64,000 nt of DNA, from contig JAFFJZ010000016.1 of NCBI GenBank assembly GCA_018340375.1, positions 4,967,372 to 5,031,371 of the forward strand, read 5' to 3'. This document shows, piece after piece, positions 1-11,321 of this stretch. Both the position numbers and the translations under genes were made by a program. Origin of the DNA: Gonatopus flavifemur. Lineage: Eukaryota; Arthropoda; Insecta; Hymenoptera; Dryinidae. The notes below the pieces were generated by a model. The model saw only the letters and a list, made by a program, of their open reading frames with translations, was not told the DNA's origin and did not search any database. Position 1 is the first letter of the stretch, and every line of letters begins with the position of its first letter.

Positions 1-866
1 TGCTTTGCGTTGAGTATTGAGTTTTCTGTTTGGAATTCTCAAACGTTTAATTTCTGCCCTGAGACCATAATTTCGTTTTCGTAATTTGAGATTCACTTCA
101 TATATCTCTCTTGCTTGTGGAGAAAGATTTGCTTCCCTTGTTGTATTCCTACTCAACAGTTTCATCCTATTATATTCCTTGTGGCGGTTTTTGTTCGATT
201 CTACTGGTGGTTAATGCGTAGCATCATCAGAACGTGAATTCCCGGATTTCTCCTCAACTGGAGAACATTGAGTGTTGAATTCTGGTACTATTTTTCGACG
301 TGTATGCAATAATAGAGAAATTTCTGGTTGAGACAAGCTACGGACAAAATTTATACCTCCAATACATTCTGAATTCTTATTATCATCAGATATTTCCATA
401 ATTTCATCGCTTCCACCAATTGACTTCAATGTCGTTTCATCATTCACAGTATGAAAAATATATGTACTGATCCCACACATCCAGTTTGAGTGCTGCTTTT
501 TGAGGCTATCATCTGGTCTGTACGTGGCAATGAAGGAATTCCCGAATGATCATAAATTCGTTGAGTCACCTAATTCTGATTAATTGATTGCAATGCCGTA
601 TTTTCAGAACAGTCCTCAACAGACAAGAATAGAGAAGGCAGCGAAGATTCTTTCAATTCTCTGCGTGCCCCTACTAGATAATCTTGTTCTTCAAAATGCC
701 GATAACAAACTCTATATCTAATCAGATCTCCGACTGATACATCCATAAGCTCGTGACTGTTGATTGCTTCCTTCCACTCCATGGCTTTCGCAGGAGTTTT
801 TGGGAAGTACTTTGCAGGATGTTTTGATGTAGATTCACATCCTGGCACAGAACACGATTTCACCAT
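1..866 (-). pseudogene. THAP-domain protein, N-terminal part (P-element/THAP9-like), partial at window edge
   Basis: The frame starting at 866 opens MVKSCSVPGC and has the C2CH THAP layout: Cys5 and Cys10, Trp31, then Cys54-x2-His57, followed by a SLPSLF box where THAP domains carry AVPTIF. This zinc finger binds DNA in P-element transposases and related THAP proteins. The frame stops at 570. A second open stretch at 480-211 and a third at about 178-1 follow on the same strand; the last is rich in Lys, Arg, Glu and Leu and looks like the coiled coil that follows THAP in P-like transposases. The stretches are in different frames, so either introns join them or the copy is decayed; an AG|GT-type donor lies near 572. 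No catalytic domain is visible because the gene runs off the left edge. THAP assignment is firm; P-element identity is inference. Confidence 0.7.
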
Positions 867-1746
867 CTGTTCAAATATAATTGTGGAGAAGAATTAATGA
901 AATGCATCCATCTGATCATCAGGGGTGGACTGAGTTCTAAATTTGAATGTGCGAACTCTTCACTAAACTTTGTGAAGTTGAAAACATCACCCAAGACACC
1001 CGCGCCTATGACGCCAAAATTTCAAAATACAGCGGTGCATGTGGAATTCTCTATATTCTCCAAGTAATTAGTCCGTCCATGGTGACCATAAAATCATATT
1101 CACCCTTACGATAAATGAGCACTGTCACCTTGAAAATCTTATCAACGCCGATCAAAGTAAAAATATCATTCAAAATTCACCGATTGAGGAACAAATACAT
1201 GTCAATATATTTGAGCAACGAGGTCATCTTTGGGTTGCGTCACACTCCTCAGATGAAGTCCTCAATCCTTGAAAATATGCATAGAATTAAATTACTTGGA
1301 ATCTTTTTCAATCAAATTCATGAAACACAAAATGGATAAGTGACAGTTTGCTTTTAGTAATTGATTATTTATAATGAAAATTCAATTTCAAAAGTTCAAA
1401 AACCTGTACCACTGTGTACATACCTTGCAAACAAATAACGGAGGAACATGTACGTTGTTTTGAATTCTCTATTTATTTTATCAAGTCTTCAGTTGACAAT
1501 AACAATTGTGATGTTCACATGTGCCAAAGAAGATTTAATCTCATTAACAATAGGAGTGCTGCTGATAGGTAATATCAAAGTTAACAAATGCTCATGATTC
1601 TATGATATACATTGGAAAGTCCAACTCATCAATTTTCTCCAAAAGTGATTCGAAATCAAATAAAAATACAAAAGGATGACATTATGACGGATGATGATCA
1701 TTTAGCCCAGGTATTATTTCTCAAATAATTCTTCCTCCCATTCCAA
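867..1746. other. AT-rich spacer, nothing recognised
   Basis: Upstream side of the THAP gene. Only short unsupported frames occur, and no repeat shared with the rest of the window was seen. Any promoter of the THAP gene would lie here, but no clear TATA element could be picked out. Confidence 0.5.
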
Positions 1747-2527
1747 CTATCCGTCAGTCTTTGTCCTCTCAATATGTTTTGCGATCGGCTAACTCCGTGC
1801 AAGATTGGAAAAAGTTTAAAGCCCACGCGGTCAACTTACCGAAAAGTTTCACCATTTTTTCTTTCCCAAGCGACAATTTGATTGCACTCAGTAGTGAATT
1901 GACTTATCCGGTGACCCGGGCAATTCTCAGCCGGGGCCCTTCGATATTTTTTTTGTTTTTTTTTCAATTGAAGAGCCAATTGAATACTGTTTATTGAATT
2001 ATCACGATAAAATATAGATTCGATGCGTCTCATCATTCAATCGAATGAAATTTGATATGAGTGAATAATTTTTCAATTCTTATTCATTCTTCATGAATTC
2101 TGTGAGATTATTTCACTGATAGTGAAAGTTCCACCGGCTCTCTGACGGTTGGATCATGGAAGTTGACACACTGCAATTTCATTTTCTAATCCTACAAAAT
2201 CGCGCACTTCTTTTGTATACTTTTCAACACGTATTTGATTAAAATGATTTTATGTATCGATGTTGAATGCATATAATTTTTCATCATCATGAATAAGAAA
2301 AATGGAAAATGAGAGAGGGAGTTGATGGACCAGGTTCCGTGTTCCATCCGATAAGAGGGTGTTTCAATGTTTACTATCAATGGAACCCCGCCCGTGAGCT
2401 CTGTCATCTTCTCTCTGGTTATTCTTATGACAAATTATGAAGCTTTCAAGAACTCCCATATGCGTTCTATAAGAATTTCCTCACAGTCACGCATTTTCAA
2501 TAATTATTTATAATCTGGAGAATTTTT
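1747..2527 (+). repeat. Foldback, outer part of left arm
   Basis: This stretch is the reverse complement of 11466-12096 (excluding the MITE there). Shared landmarks include the run ending GTCCTCTCAATATG, the block around CCCGGGCAATTCTC, and TATTTTATCGTGATAA. Similarity stops abruptly at about 1747 and 12096, which marks the end of the repeat. The left arm has about 290 extra bases (2113-2410) missing from the right arm, either an insertion here or a deletion there. Identity by eye is about 80-85%, so the arms are old. A weak frame in both arms shares peptides such as SSQYVLRSANSVQ, but no family was recognised. Confidence 0.85.
2113..2410. other. Extra segment in left arm only
   Basis: The right arm passes directly from the equivalent of 2112 to the equivalent of 2411. 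The segment starts near TTTCACTGATAGTGAAAG and ends near GTCATCTTCTCT. No convincing terminal repeats or target duplication were seen, so whether it is an insertion or the remains of a deletion is undecided. Confidence 0.5.
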
Positions 2528-3180
2528 CAATGAATTCTATTGAAATTGTTAATCAATCGATGATTGAAATATTCTCACATAGTTTGGGGATCTATGATAA
2601 ATATCCTGCGGTGAATTCCATAATTTTTCCTGATCAAATAATTATTCAGAAATCACTATGATATTCCAATGAGGATAATCAAATCAACATCAATTATCAG
2701 ATGAAATATCGAAAGAATAAGACTGAATATTCAATTAATTGAGTGCAAATTATTCTCAATGAACTGGATAATCAGATTTGAGCATTCAAATTGGTATTTC
2801 ATCATTTCACACACTTATATTCTCTTTCCTCCGCTGCATCATTTCATAGAGGTGATATGTGGTTCCAACTACTATGAGAACCCATAGCTCAGCGGCAAAA
2901 GACATGGTTCTTGCGGAGGAACAGCTGAGTTCGATTCTGCGTGGAGACATTGCATTTTTTTCTTGTCATTTCTCTGGTGAATAATTCAATTTCACATCCA
3001 ATTATTATTTTTTATGTCATTATCCTCAATGTTTCAGAATGCACTCGCAGATTTGACCAAGCACTGGTTCGAGTCGATTGGAAATTTCCCAAATATCCGT
3101 GTTCGTCAGATATGGATCGATCGATTCAAAATCTTCTGAGGAGAAAAAACAATATCACTTCGGAGGAACATTTTTGAAAA
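2528..3180 (+). repeat. Foldback, inner part of left arm
   Basis: Reverse complement of 5985-6650, continuing the outer arm without a break on this side. Landmarks are GATATCCAATGAGGATAATC-like sequence near 2660, the tRNA-like block near 2880-2945, and the start of the first 142 bp unit near 3060-3180. The continuity here and the break on the right at 6651 show that the LINE was inserted into a pre-existing right arm. Confidence 0.88.
2878..2945 (+). repeat. tRNA-like (SINE-head-like) sequence in left arm
   Basis: ATAGCTCAGCGGCAAAAGAC resembles a tRNA D-arm/A-box, and GAGTTCGATTCTGC about 30 bases later resembles a T-arm/B-box. Spacing fits a degenerate tRNA head. Pairing of an acceptor stem is poor, so a functional tRNA is unlikely. 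A copy sits inverted at 6236-6303. Confidence 0.5.
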
Positions 3181-3394
3181 ACTCTGCCAATTGGCACATG
3201 GCTTCCTCGTTTGTGTTTAAAAAAATATACATGTTTTCTTTCTCTCTCCCGTTTTTCTCAGAGAATCAGGTTGAAATTTGTATAGGACTGCAATCAATAC
3301 TGCATAAAGCTGTGGTGGGAATTTCATGAGAATTGGATGATAAAAAAGGGAGTTATCCGCATGTCAACGATGTTTGTGAAATTTCCAAATTTTG

Positions 3395-4240
3395 TTTCGA
3401 AGCTCAGTGCTTACTACTTCCTTCCATTCCGATTTGTTTGAAATTCACACCATACAACTAACTCCCCGTAAACTGATTATACTACAAGTTTCATGGCATT
3501 TGAATGATACCGACATGGGGAAGGCATGCTTTCAAAATATTGTCAAATAATGTGAATCGCGAAACAAAGATTTTCCACAGTTTTCAATCGATTGGAATGA
3601 AACTCATATGGGGCCATTACAGGATCATCACCAGAACGTGGTATAAGTTCGATTGCAATCGGATGATGGGAAGCGGAGATATACGCGTTCGCAAAATCAC
3701 GATTCTTCGAAAAATTTCTCCTCACCCCTCTCGTTCTTCTGTAACGATGAGGTTGAAACTTAAATGGAACCACTATCAACACTGCACATGACTCTGGTGG
3801 AAATTTCATCACGATTAAATAATACGATCAAAAGATATACACGTTCGCAAATTTGTTACATACACACAGGCAAATAGACAGACAAAAAGGAACCTGATTT
3901 GCTTGTTTCTTACTCCCCACAATTCTAATGTGCCTGAAATTCATATCATATAACTAACATCTCGTAAATCGGATATACTCAGAGTTCCAATCCATTCGGA
4001 TAATATGGACATGGGAAAGGCATGCTTAAAAAAATACAGATTCCAAAGGGGAATTTTCCACAGTTTTCAACCGATTTGGATGAAACTTATATGGGACCAC
4101 TATCGGGTCATGACTACAACGTGGTTGAAGCTTGATCGGGTTCGGATAATAGGAAGCAAAGCTACACGCGTACGCTACAGCCACACAGACAGACACGGTA
4201 ACAAAATTGTCCCCCGAATTCTGAGGAACATACTAGTCTA
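3395..4240 (+). repeat. Two diverged direct repeats, period about 495 bp, in foldback loop
   Basis: The block around 3410-3720 recurs around 3900-4220: GACATGGGGAAGGCATGCTT at 3513 against GACATGGGAAAGGCATGCTT at 4008, each followed by TTTTCCACAGTTTTCAA and a similar stretch. Both copies end near a CACACAGNCAGACA motif. No coding potential was recognised. The pair interrupts the left 142 bp array, so it looks inserted. Confidence 0.7.
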
Positions 4241-4244
4241 GGAG

Positions 4245-4745
4245 ATTTTTGATTTTGGGACAAAAAAATTGTCGGCTCCTCGTAACGATCACAAAGCTCT
4301 CCTCCAAACGAGGGAGCAAAAGTGTACTTGCAAATTCCATCAGAGCCTTCGGCAATTTGATGAGAGAATTTCAAAAATTCGTCTCTGTGGAATGAAGACC
4401 GATCGATCTGGAATGTTCTGAAATGAGGAATGGATAGCACTTCAGAGAAATGTTTTCAAAAAAGGTTACTTGCAAATTTCATCGAACCCTTTGACAAATT
4501 GATGAAAAATTTCAAAAACTTGTCAAAACGTGGAATATACATCGATCGATTCGAAATCTTCTGAGAAGGAAAATGAATATCACTTCGGAGGAACGTTTTG
4601 AGAAAAGTGTACTTGCAAATTACATCAAACCCCTTGGCAATTCGATGAGAAAATTTTGGAAATTCGTCTCCATGGAATAAAGACTGATCTATCCGAAATC
4701 TTCTGGATTTAAAAATGAACAGCACTTCGGAGGAACGTTTCCAAG
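4245..4745 (-). repeat. Tandem 142 bp unit, inverted array (left)
   Basis: The reverse-strand anchor CACTTC recurs at 4438, 4581 and 4723 (spacing 143 and 142), with one more copy at 3156 across the 495 bp repeats. Units are the reverse complement of those at 5124-6100. Each carries TTGCAAATT, ATCGATCGNNTCNGAAAT and GGAGGAACG-type blocks in the same order. Confidence 0.85.
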
Positions 4746-5123
4746 GAGCGCGTAAGTGACATTATGTCATTATAGTATAGAACTGATGTCAAACACACCA
4801 ATTCTATTGAACTCCATCCGGATTCCGATACGCTGCACCGAGGGAAGATTCACATCAGGTGTGGCATATCTCGCACGCACTGTTATAGAATCGACTCACA
4901 TACTGGTAGCTCAAGCAACTTCAGGAATCGTGCAAATAGGGACTCCGTAAGATATACAGTTTACAACCTCTTCTCCCTTGCTTGAGGTATCATTTCAATC
5001 TGAAATCAAAATCGTTGGATTTTATTTCTGGCTGGAATTGAGATATTCTTCTTTTCAGGGTTGAAAGAGAACGCATTCGCTTGTACTCCACCTGCTGGGT
5101 GATGCGGAAAGGAGGACAAAATT
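4746..5123. other. Centre of foldback loop, no gene
   Basis: Single-copy-looking sequence between the two oppositely oriented 142 bp arrays. No frame of note and no internal repeat were seen. It contains a weak pyrimidine-rich stretch ending CAG near 5060. Confidence 0.5.
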
Positions 5124-6100
5124 TGCAAACGCACTCCTCGAAGAAGTTCCTGTGAAGTGCGGTTCATTTTTCATTTCAGAACATTTCGAATCGATCGGTC
5201 TTCATTCCATAGAGACGAATTTTTGAAATTCTGTCATCAAATTGCCAAAGGCTTCGATGGAATTCGCAAGTACGCTTCTTTCAAAACGTTCCTCTGAAGT
5301 GATATTGATTTTTCTTTTCAGAAGGTTTCGGATCGAGCGGTCTATATTCCACGGAGACAAATTTTCGAAATTTTTCATCAATTCGTCAAATGGTCTGATG
5401 AAATTTGCGAGTACACTTTGTTGAGAACGTTTCTGCGAAGTGATATTGATTTTCCCTCTCAGAGGATCTCGAAACGATCGGTCCATATCCCACGAAGATG
5501 AATTTGTGGAATTTTTTCATCAATTTGTCAGAGGGTTAGATGAAATTTGCAAGTAACCTCTTTCAAAAATATTCCTCCGAAGTGCTGTTCTTTCTTATTT
5601 CAGAACATTTCGGATCGATTGGTCTATATGCCACGGATAAATATTTTTGGAATTTACTCATCAATTTGTTGAAGGTTTTGATGAAATTTGCAAGTACACC
5701 TCCTCAAAAACGTTCCTCCAAAGTGATATTGATTTTTCTTTCCAGAAGATTTCGAATCGTCCGGTCTATATGCCGTGGAGATGAATTTTTGGAATTTCTC
5801 AATCAATTTGCCAAAGGGTTGGATGGAATCCGCAAGTAACCTCTCTTAAAAACCTTTCTTTGAAGTGCTATTCATCTTTCATTCCAGAACAATCCTGATC
5901 GATCGGTCTTTATTCCACATGCACGAATTTTTGGAATCTTTCCATCAAATTGCCGAAGGCTTTGATGAAATTTGCAGGTACACTTTTTCAAAAACGTTCC
6001 TCCGAAGTGATACTGATTTTTCTCCTCAGAAGATCTTGAATCGATCGATCTATATCTCACGGACACGAATATTTGGGAGATTTCCAATCGACTCGAACCA
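5124..6100 (+). repeat. Tandem 141-142 bp array (right), seven units
   Basis: The anchor GAAGTG (AAAGTG in one copy) occurs at 5154, 5296, 5437, 5579, 5720, 5862 and 6004, giving steps of 142, 141, 142, 141, 142 and 142. Each unit contains a pyrimidine-rich tract ending in CAG and, about 89 bases later, GCAAGTA, GCGAGTA or GCAGGTA. That arrangement reads like a repeated short exon with a 52 bp intron. However, 89 is not a multiple of three, so a continuous reading frame is not kept. The last unit merges into the right foldback arm. Confidence 0.88.
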
Positions 6101-6650
6101 GTACTTGGTCAATTCCGCGAGTGCATTCTGGAACTCCAAGGATATTGATAAAATGACGATGTAATGACATAAAAAATAATAGATGGATGTTAAATTGAAT
6201 TGTTCACCAGAGAAATGACAAAAAAATGCGATGTCTCCACTGAGAATCGAACTCGACCGTTCCTCCGCAAGAACCATGTCTTTTGCCGCTAGGCTATGGG
6301 TTCTCATAGTATTTGGAACCACATATTACCTCTATGGAGTGATGCAGCGAAGGAAAGAGACTAAAAGTGTGTGGAATGATGAAATATCAATTTGAATGCT
6401 CAAATCTAATAATTTAGTCCATTGAAAATGATTTGCACTCAATTAATTGAATATTCAGTGTTATTCTCTCGATATTTCCTCTGATAATCGATGTTGATTT
6501 GATTATCCTCATTGGAATATCATAGTGATTTCTGAATAATTATTTGATCAGGAAGAATTATGAATCCACCGCAGGATATTGATCATAGATCTCCAAACTA
6601 TCTGAGAATTTTTTAACCATCGAAAGATTGACAATTTGAATTGAATCCAT
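5985..6650 (-). repeat. Foldback, inner part of right arm
   Basis: Reverse complement of 2528-3180. It stops in the middle of the arm at about 6650, exactly where the LINE begins. The matching sequence resumes at 11466 on the far side of the LINE. Confidence 0.88.
6236..6303 (-). repeat. tRNA-like sequence in right arm
   Basis: Inverted partner of 2878-2945. On the minus strand it reads through AGCGGCAAAAGACATGGTTC to a GAGTTCGATTCTC B-box. This copy has a slightly better B-box than the left one. Confidence 0.5.
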
Positions 6651-7149
6651 TGGGCTCCCGGGTGACGGGTATATGGGAGAAGTAGATCAGGGTTGGGAGT
6701 GCAAGAGAAAGTTGGGAGTAGTGAGGAATTAAGATAGGAGAAAAACGTTATAGTGTGGAAGTGAAAGCTGGGGTGATTGTGTAGGAGTGTAGGTGGAGTC
6801 GTGGTGGTGAGGTGCGTGGGAGGAAAGGAAAAAGTGGACGTCGAGTGGTTAGGCACGTGGCAGGAAGGGGCAGAGGAGACGGAGGAAAGCAAGAGCAAGA
6901 GGAGAGAAGAGGGAAATTGGTGGCGACGTGTAGGATTGGGAGGTGAAGTAGATAGCGGAGTGTAGTTGGTAAAGGGAACGGCGGAGAGGATAAGGTAGTG
7001 AGAAGAGCAGAGAGATAGTAAGAGGCGACATCGGGCGGAGGAGTAGGGAAAGTGGCAGTCGGTATTGGAGGTAAGAAGGATAGTAGGGAAGGTGAAGTGA
7101 AAGGCGGACAGACGAGAAGGCAGTGAAGAAGACAGAGATAGGGCCAGAC

Positions 7150-8375
7150 GGGATGGAAGGAGATAAGGTCGAGCTTGGGTCAGACGAAAAGCAGGGAGAA
7201 GAGATGGAGCTGGGGTCAGACGTGAAGGAAGGAGAAGAGGTGAAGATAATGTCAGACGAGCAGAAGGAGGAATGAGGGGCGGTGAAAGGGCAGATAGGGA
7301 AAAAAGAGGGTAGAGGAAGGCCAAGTGGTGCGGTGAGATTAGGGGGAGAGAGACGTGGGAGTTTGGGGAGCAGTGAGAACATGAGAGAAGTTTTGAAGGG
7401 GAAGAGGGAAGGGGAGGAGGAGGTTTTCGGGAGTAGAAGTAGGGTGGAGAGATCCCGGAGGAGAAGAGATCAAGAGAGACAGGCGGAATGAGAGAGTTGA
7501 TGAAGATGATGGAAGAAATGAACAAAGGAATCAAAGAATTTAGAGAGGGAATGGAGAAAGGTATGGGAGGGATGAGGAAGGAGATGAAAAAGATGAGAGA
7601 GGCACAAGATGGGGCAGAGGAGGTATAGGAAGCAGAAAGAAAGGAGTTGAAGGGCAGGATGAGTGAAGTGGAAAAACAGGGACAGGGGTGTGAGGAGGGG
7701 GAAAGGATGTTGAAGAAATTGAGGATGAGGGTAGGAAAGTGAGGAAAGAGGTCGGCGGAAAGGGAGAGGGATGAGGGGGGCATGCAAAGTGGTGGAGGTG
7801 GTATGGGAGAAGCGCGAATAGGGGAGTTGGAAAAGAGGTTAGAAGAAATTGAGGGAAGGAGTAAGAAAGCGAGTGTTGGAGGGAAAAAGGGGGAAACGGT
7901 CACTCGGAAGTCGAGGAAGGGGTGGATAGGAGTATGAGGGAGATGGAGAGGAAAATGAAGTGCAGGGGGAGGGAGGAGAGGAGGAGAAATGTGGTAGTGA
8001 AGGGTGCAGAGGGGAAGAAGAATGCAAAAGAGGAAGTGAAAGAGTTGATGGGGAGGTTGGAGGTGGAGGCACCGATAGAGGTAATGAGGGACTCGGGATC
8101 AGGGGGAATGAATGGGAGGAGAATGGTGGTCGTACAATTGAGGACAGGAGAGGAAAAGGAGAGAATCATGGAGAGGAGAGGGATGCGGAGGGGTAGAGAG
8201 GAGAGAATGGAAGGGGATGATACGTGGAAAGAAAGGAAGATGGCAGAGAGAATGAGGGGAATAGGGTCCAAATTGAGAAAGGAAGGAAGGCAAAAAGGTA
8301 TGGATAGGATATGGGGGAATATGGATAGACGGAAGATGGTGGAAATGGGACGAAGAAGAGGAGATTTTCAGGAGT
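7150..8375 (+). pseudogene. LINE ORF1-like protein remnant
   Basis: Reading across several frames: an acidic part with an imperfect repeat around ELGSD (7160-7260), a basic part with RSRRRRDQERQAE (7470-7490), then a Met/Lys/Glu-rich coiled coil (7498-7880), and finally a frame from 7922 to 8377. That last frame contains RRRNVVVKG and, further on, RMVVVQLRTGEEKERIMERR. This pattern resembles the RNA-recognition part of L1-type ORF1 proteins, which bind element RNA as multimers through the coiled coil. Stops occur at about 7258, 7490, 7628, 7741 and elsewhere. No zinc knuckles were seen. Confidence 0.6.
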
Positions 8376-8502
8376 AGAGGAGAGTATTTTGGGGGATTGG
8401 AAGAAATAGGGGACAGGAGAGAAGCGAAGGGTTTTCAAGGAGGACAGGGGGGAGAAAACGTGGCGGGGAAATAGGGGTGGAGGGGAGGAAGGAGAGAAGG
8501 GG

Positions 8503-11190
8503 ATGAAAATAGGATTCCGAAATGTGGCAGAGGTAGGAGGGAAGGAGGAAGATTTTTAGAATGAAATAGAGGATCGGGATATAGCGGGACTGACGAGGAC
8601 TTGGTTAGAGGGGAAGGGGTGGGGGAAATTGAGAAGGGACTACCAAGAGGGTTCAATTGAAAGGTGCAGTGGGCAAAGAAAAGGAATAAGAAAGGGCGGG
8701 CTATGTGGAGGATGTTGATAGGGATTAGGGATGGACTAGAAGAGGAGGAAGAGGATGAGAGAAGAGAAGAGGAGGGGATGATGGTGAGGAGATTCGAGTG
8801 GGAGGGGGGAACATGGAGTGTGGTTCTGGTATACTCGGATGGAAAGATGAGAAGGGAAATGGAGGCAGTAGAAGAGGTATGAGGGGGAGGAGGGGGCTTG
8901 GAGGAAAGGGTTATTATGGGGGGTGATTTCAACGCGAGGACAGGCTGCAGTGAAGGGGTAGTATGGGCAGGTCAAGAGGAGGAGGGGGAGGTGAGGAGAG
9001 CGGAGGATTGCAAGACGAATAAGGAGGGTATGGAGTCGGTAGAAATTCTGGGAGAGGAGGGGTAGGGGTGATGAATGGAGTGATAGAAGGGTATGGGGAG
9101 GGGAATGTACATATGTAGGGAGGAGAGGACAGTCGGTGAATAGAGGTAGGAGTGAGAGGAGAATCAGACCATCGACCTTTGATGGTGGAGATGGAGGGAG
9201 GAGGGCAGGAATAGAGAAGGACACAGGAAGAGGAACAAGAATGGAGAGAAGTGTCAGACTGGTCGGGGGAAGAGATTAGAGAATATAAAAGGAATATGGA
9301 GGGGTGGGGGAGGGTGGAATTGAAGGGGGAAGAGTTGAGAAAGGATTCGGAAGGGAGAATTAGGGTAGCAATGAGGAAGAAATTGCGGTTAGGGGGACAG
9401 AGGAAGAGAAATCGTTGGTGGGACCAGGAGTGTAGGGACAAAAAGAGAGAAGTAGCGGGAGCGATGAGAGAATGGAGGAAAGAAAAGATGGAGGTGGAGG
9501 AAGGGGTATAGGGATGCATGTGAGAGGAAGGAAGAAAAGGAAAGGGACAGGATTAGCGAGGAGATTTGGAAGGTGTGGAACGAGGCACAGGTGTGGGATA
9601 TGATTCGGGAGGGAAGGGGAGGCAGAGAAGAAGTGAAAGAAAGGGAGGGCTAGGGTTGTGGAAAGAACATTTTATGAGGCTATTGAGAGGAATGGAGGGG
9701 AGGGTGAGGGACAGGGGGCAGATGTATCAGCAGAGGAGGACAGGGGAATGGGGATGGAATCAGAAGAGGTGGGAGAGGCAATAGGAAGGCTCAAGCCAGG
9801 GGAGGCAGTGGGGGGAGATGGTATACCAGGGAAGACATGGATGTATGGTGGTGAGGAAGTGATAAGGGCATCATGGAAAATATTGAAGGAAATCTCGAAT
9901 CGCGGGGGGATACCGGAGGAATGGAGGGAGCGTTTGATAGTGCTGATAGTGAAGAAGGGAGAGGGTAAAAACGTGGAGGAAGATAAAGGGGTAACGCTGA
10001 CAACAGCGTTATACAGAGTATACGCGATGATTCTGGCACGGGGGTTAGAGAAAGAGGTGGAAGAAGAGGGGGTGATACCGGGTAACCAGACAGGACTTAG
10101 GAAAGGGGTGGGTATGATGGATAATATCTATGCGATCAATTATATTATAGGGGAGGCAATTAAGGAGAGAAAAGGAAGGATAGTGGCGATATTCGTGAAC
10201 TTGAAGGCAGCATTCAACACGCTAGATAGGGGTGTACTATGAGGGGAGATGAGAGAGAGGGGGTAAGGGAAGGGCTGATAGGAAGGATTGAGAGATTGTA
10301 TGGGGAGACAAGAGAGAGGGTGAGAGTGAGAGGGAAGCTGTCAGAGGCTTTCTGGACGGCAAGGGAAATGAAACAAGGATGCCCACTGCGCCCCATGTTG
10401 TTTGACCTGTTGACGGCAGATTTGGAGGGAGAATTAGCAGGAAGCGGGAGGGGAGGTGGAGTTGAGGTAGGGGGAAAGAGAGTATGAAGTTTGGCATATG
10501 CGGATGATATAGTGGTTATATCGAGGGAGGAGGAAATGCAAGAAGTGATTGGTGTGATGAGGAAATATTACAGGAAGAAGGGGCTGGAAATGAATATAGG
10601 TAAGACGAAAGTAATGAGATTGAGGAGGGGAGGTGGGGAAAAGGTGGAGGGAGTGTGGGAATGGGGGAAGGAAGTACTGGAGGAGGTGAAGGAATGAGTG
10701 TATTCGGGTTACGTAGTAAGGAGTAATGGGAAACAGGGAGGAATGGTAAGGGAGAGGCTAGGGAAAAGTATGGCAGTGATGAGGACAGTTTGAGGGATAG
10801 GGGAGAGGAGGTTGAGGACGGACTGGAGGAGGAGATTGTGTATATGGGATAGATTGGTAGGAACGGTTATGAAATATGGGGCCGAGATCTGGGGGTGGGA
10901 AGAAAGAAGGGGAATGGAGGGGTTACAAGAATAATACTTTAGATGGATACTGGGGCTGGATTAATACTTTAGATATAATACTTTAGATGGATACTGGATG
11001 AGAACGCCGGGATATATGGTGAGGGAGGAATTAAAGGGGGATAAGTTGAGGATAGGCTCCAGGAGTAGGGCCTGTAAATATGAGGGAAAACTGGAAAAAG
11101 CAGAGGCGGGAGAAACAGCCATGAGGTGCTGGAGGGGAATAAAGGAGGGTAGAGAGGGGGGGAATGGGTAGAGGAAAGGAGAGAATGGCA
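8503..11190 (+). pseudogene. LINE ORF2 remnant: apurinic-type endonuclease plus reverse transcriptase
   Basis: A start at 8503 gives MKIGFRNVAEVGGKEEDF, the usual opening of an endonuclease domain, followed by LTRTWLEGKGWGK. Further motifs are IMGGDFNARTG (about 8920) and SDHRPLMVE (about 9165). A linker with RNRWWDQECRDKKRE follows (about 9405). The reverse transcriptase starts near 9790 (RLKPGEAVGGDGIPGK). The first catalytic block reads FVNLKAAFNTLDR, with Asn in place of the expected catalytic Asp. Next come MKQGCPLRPMLF (about 10370) and an intact YADDIVVI box (about 10497). A C-terminal part with TPGYMVREELK lies near 11000. A duplicated stretch of about 40 bases around 10930-10990 and several stops break the frame. 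Confidence 0.85.
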
Positions 11191-11305
11191 TGATATAGTG
11201 GGAGGAGAGGGAGAGGAGCAGGGAATAGGTAGGGGTGGGGGATGGGCGGAGTTGGTGGAGACGGGGGGGATGGATGAGTGATGAATGGACGGATGGATGG
11301 TATCT

Positions 11306-11321
11306 CTCTCTCTCTCTCTCA
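11306..11321 (+). repeat. (CT)n microsatellite near LINE 3' end
   Basis: Eight CT repeats in the 3' region of the LINE, after the last recognisable coding sequence. Confidence 0.9.

Noticed and set aside
5124..6100. CRISPR array
   Set aside because: Tandem units are contiguous with no unique spacers, and the window is eukaryotic.
6548..7903. 451-residue open frame on the minus strand, rich in Ser, Pro and Leu
   Set aside because: It is the antisense of the purine-rich LINE coding strand; lack of A/T-rich stops there is a composition effect. Several other long Ser/Pro/Leu frames up to 10.5 kb have the same cause.
8435..9519. Long minus-strand frames opposite the LINE endonuclease
   Set aside because: Same antisense artefact; the plus strand carries the recognisable DFNAR and SDHRPL motifs.
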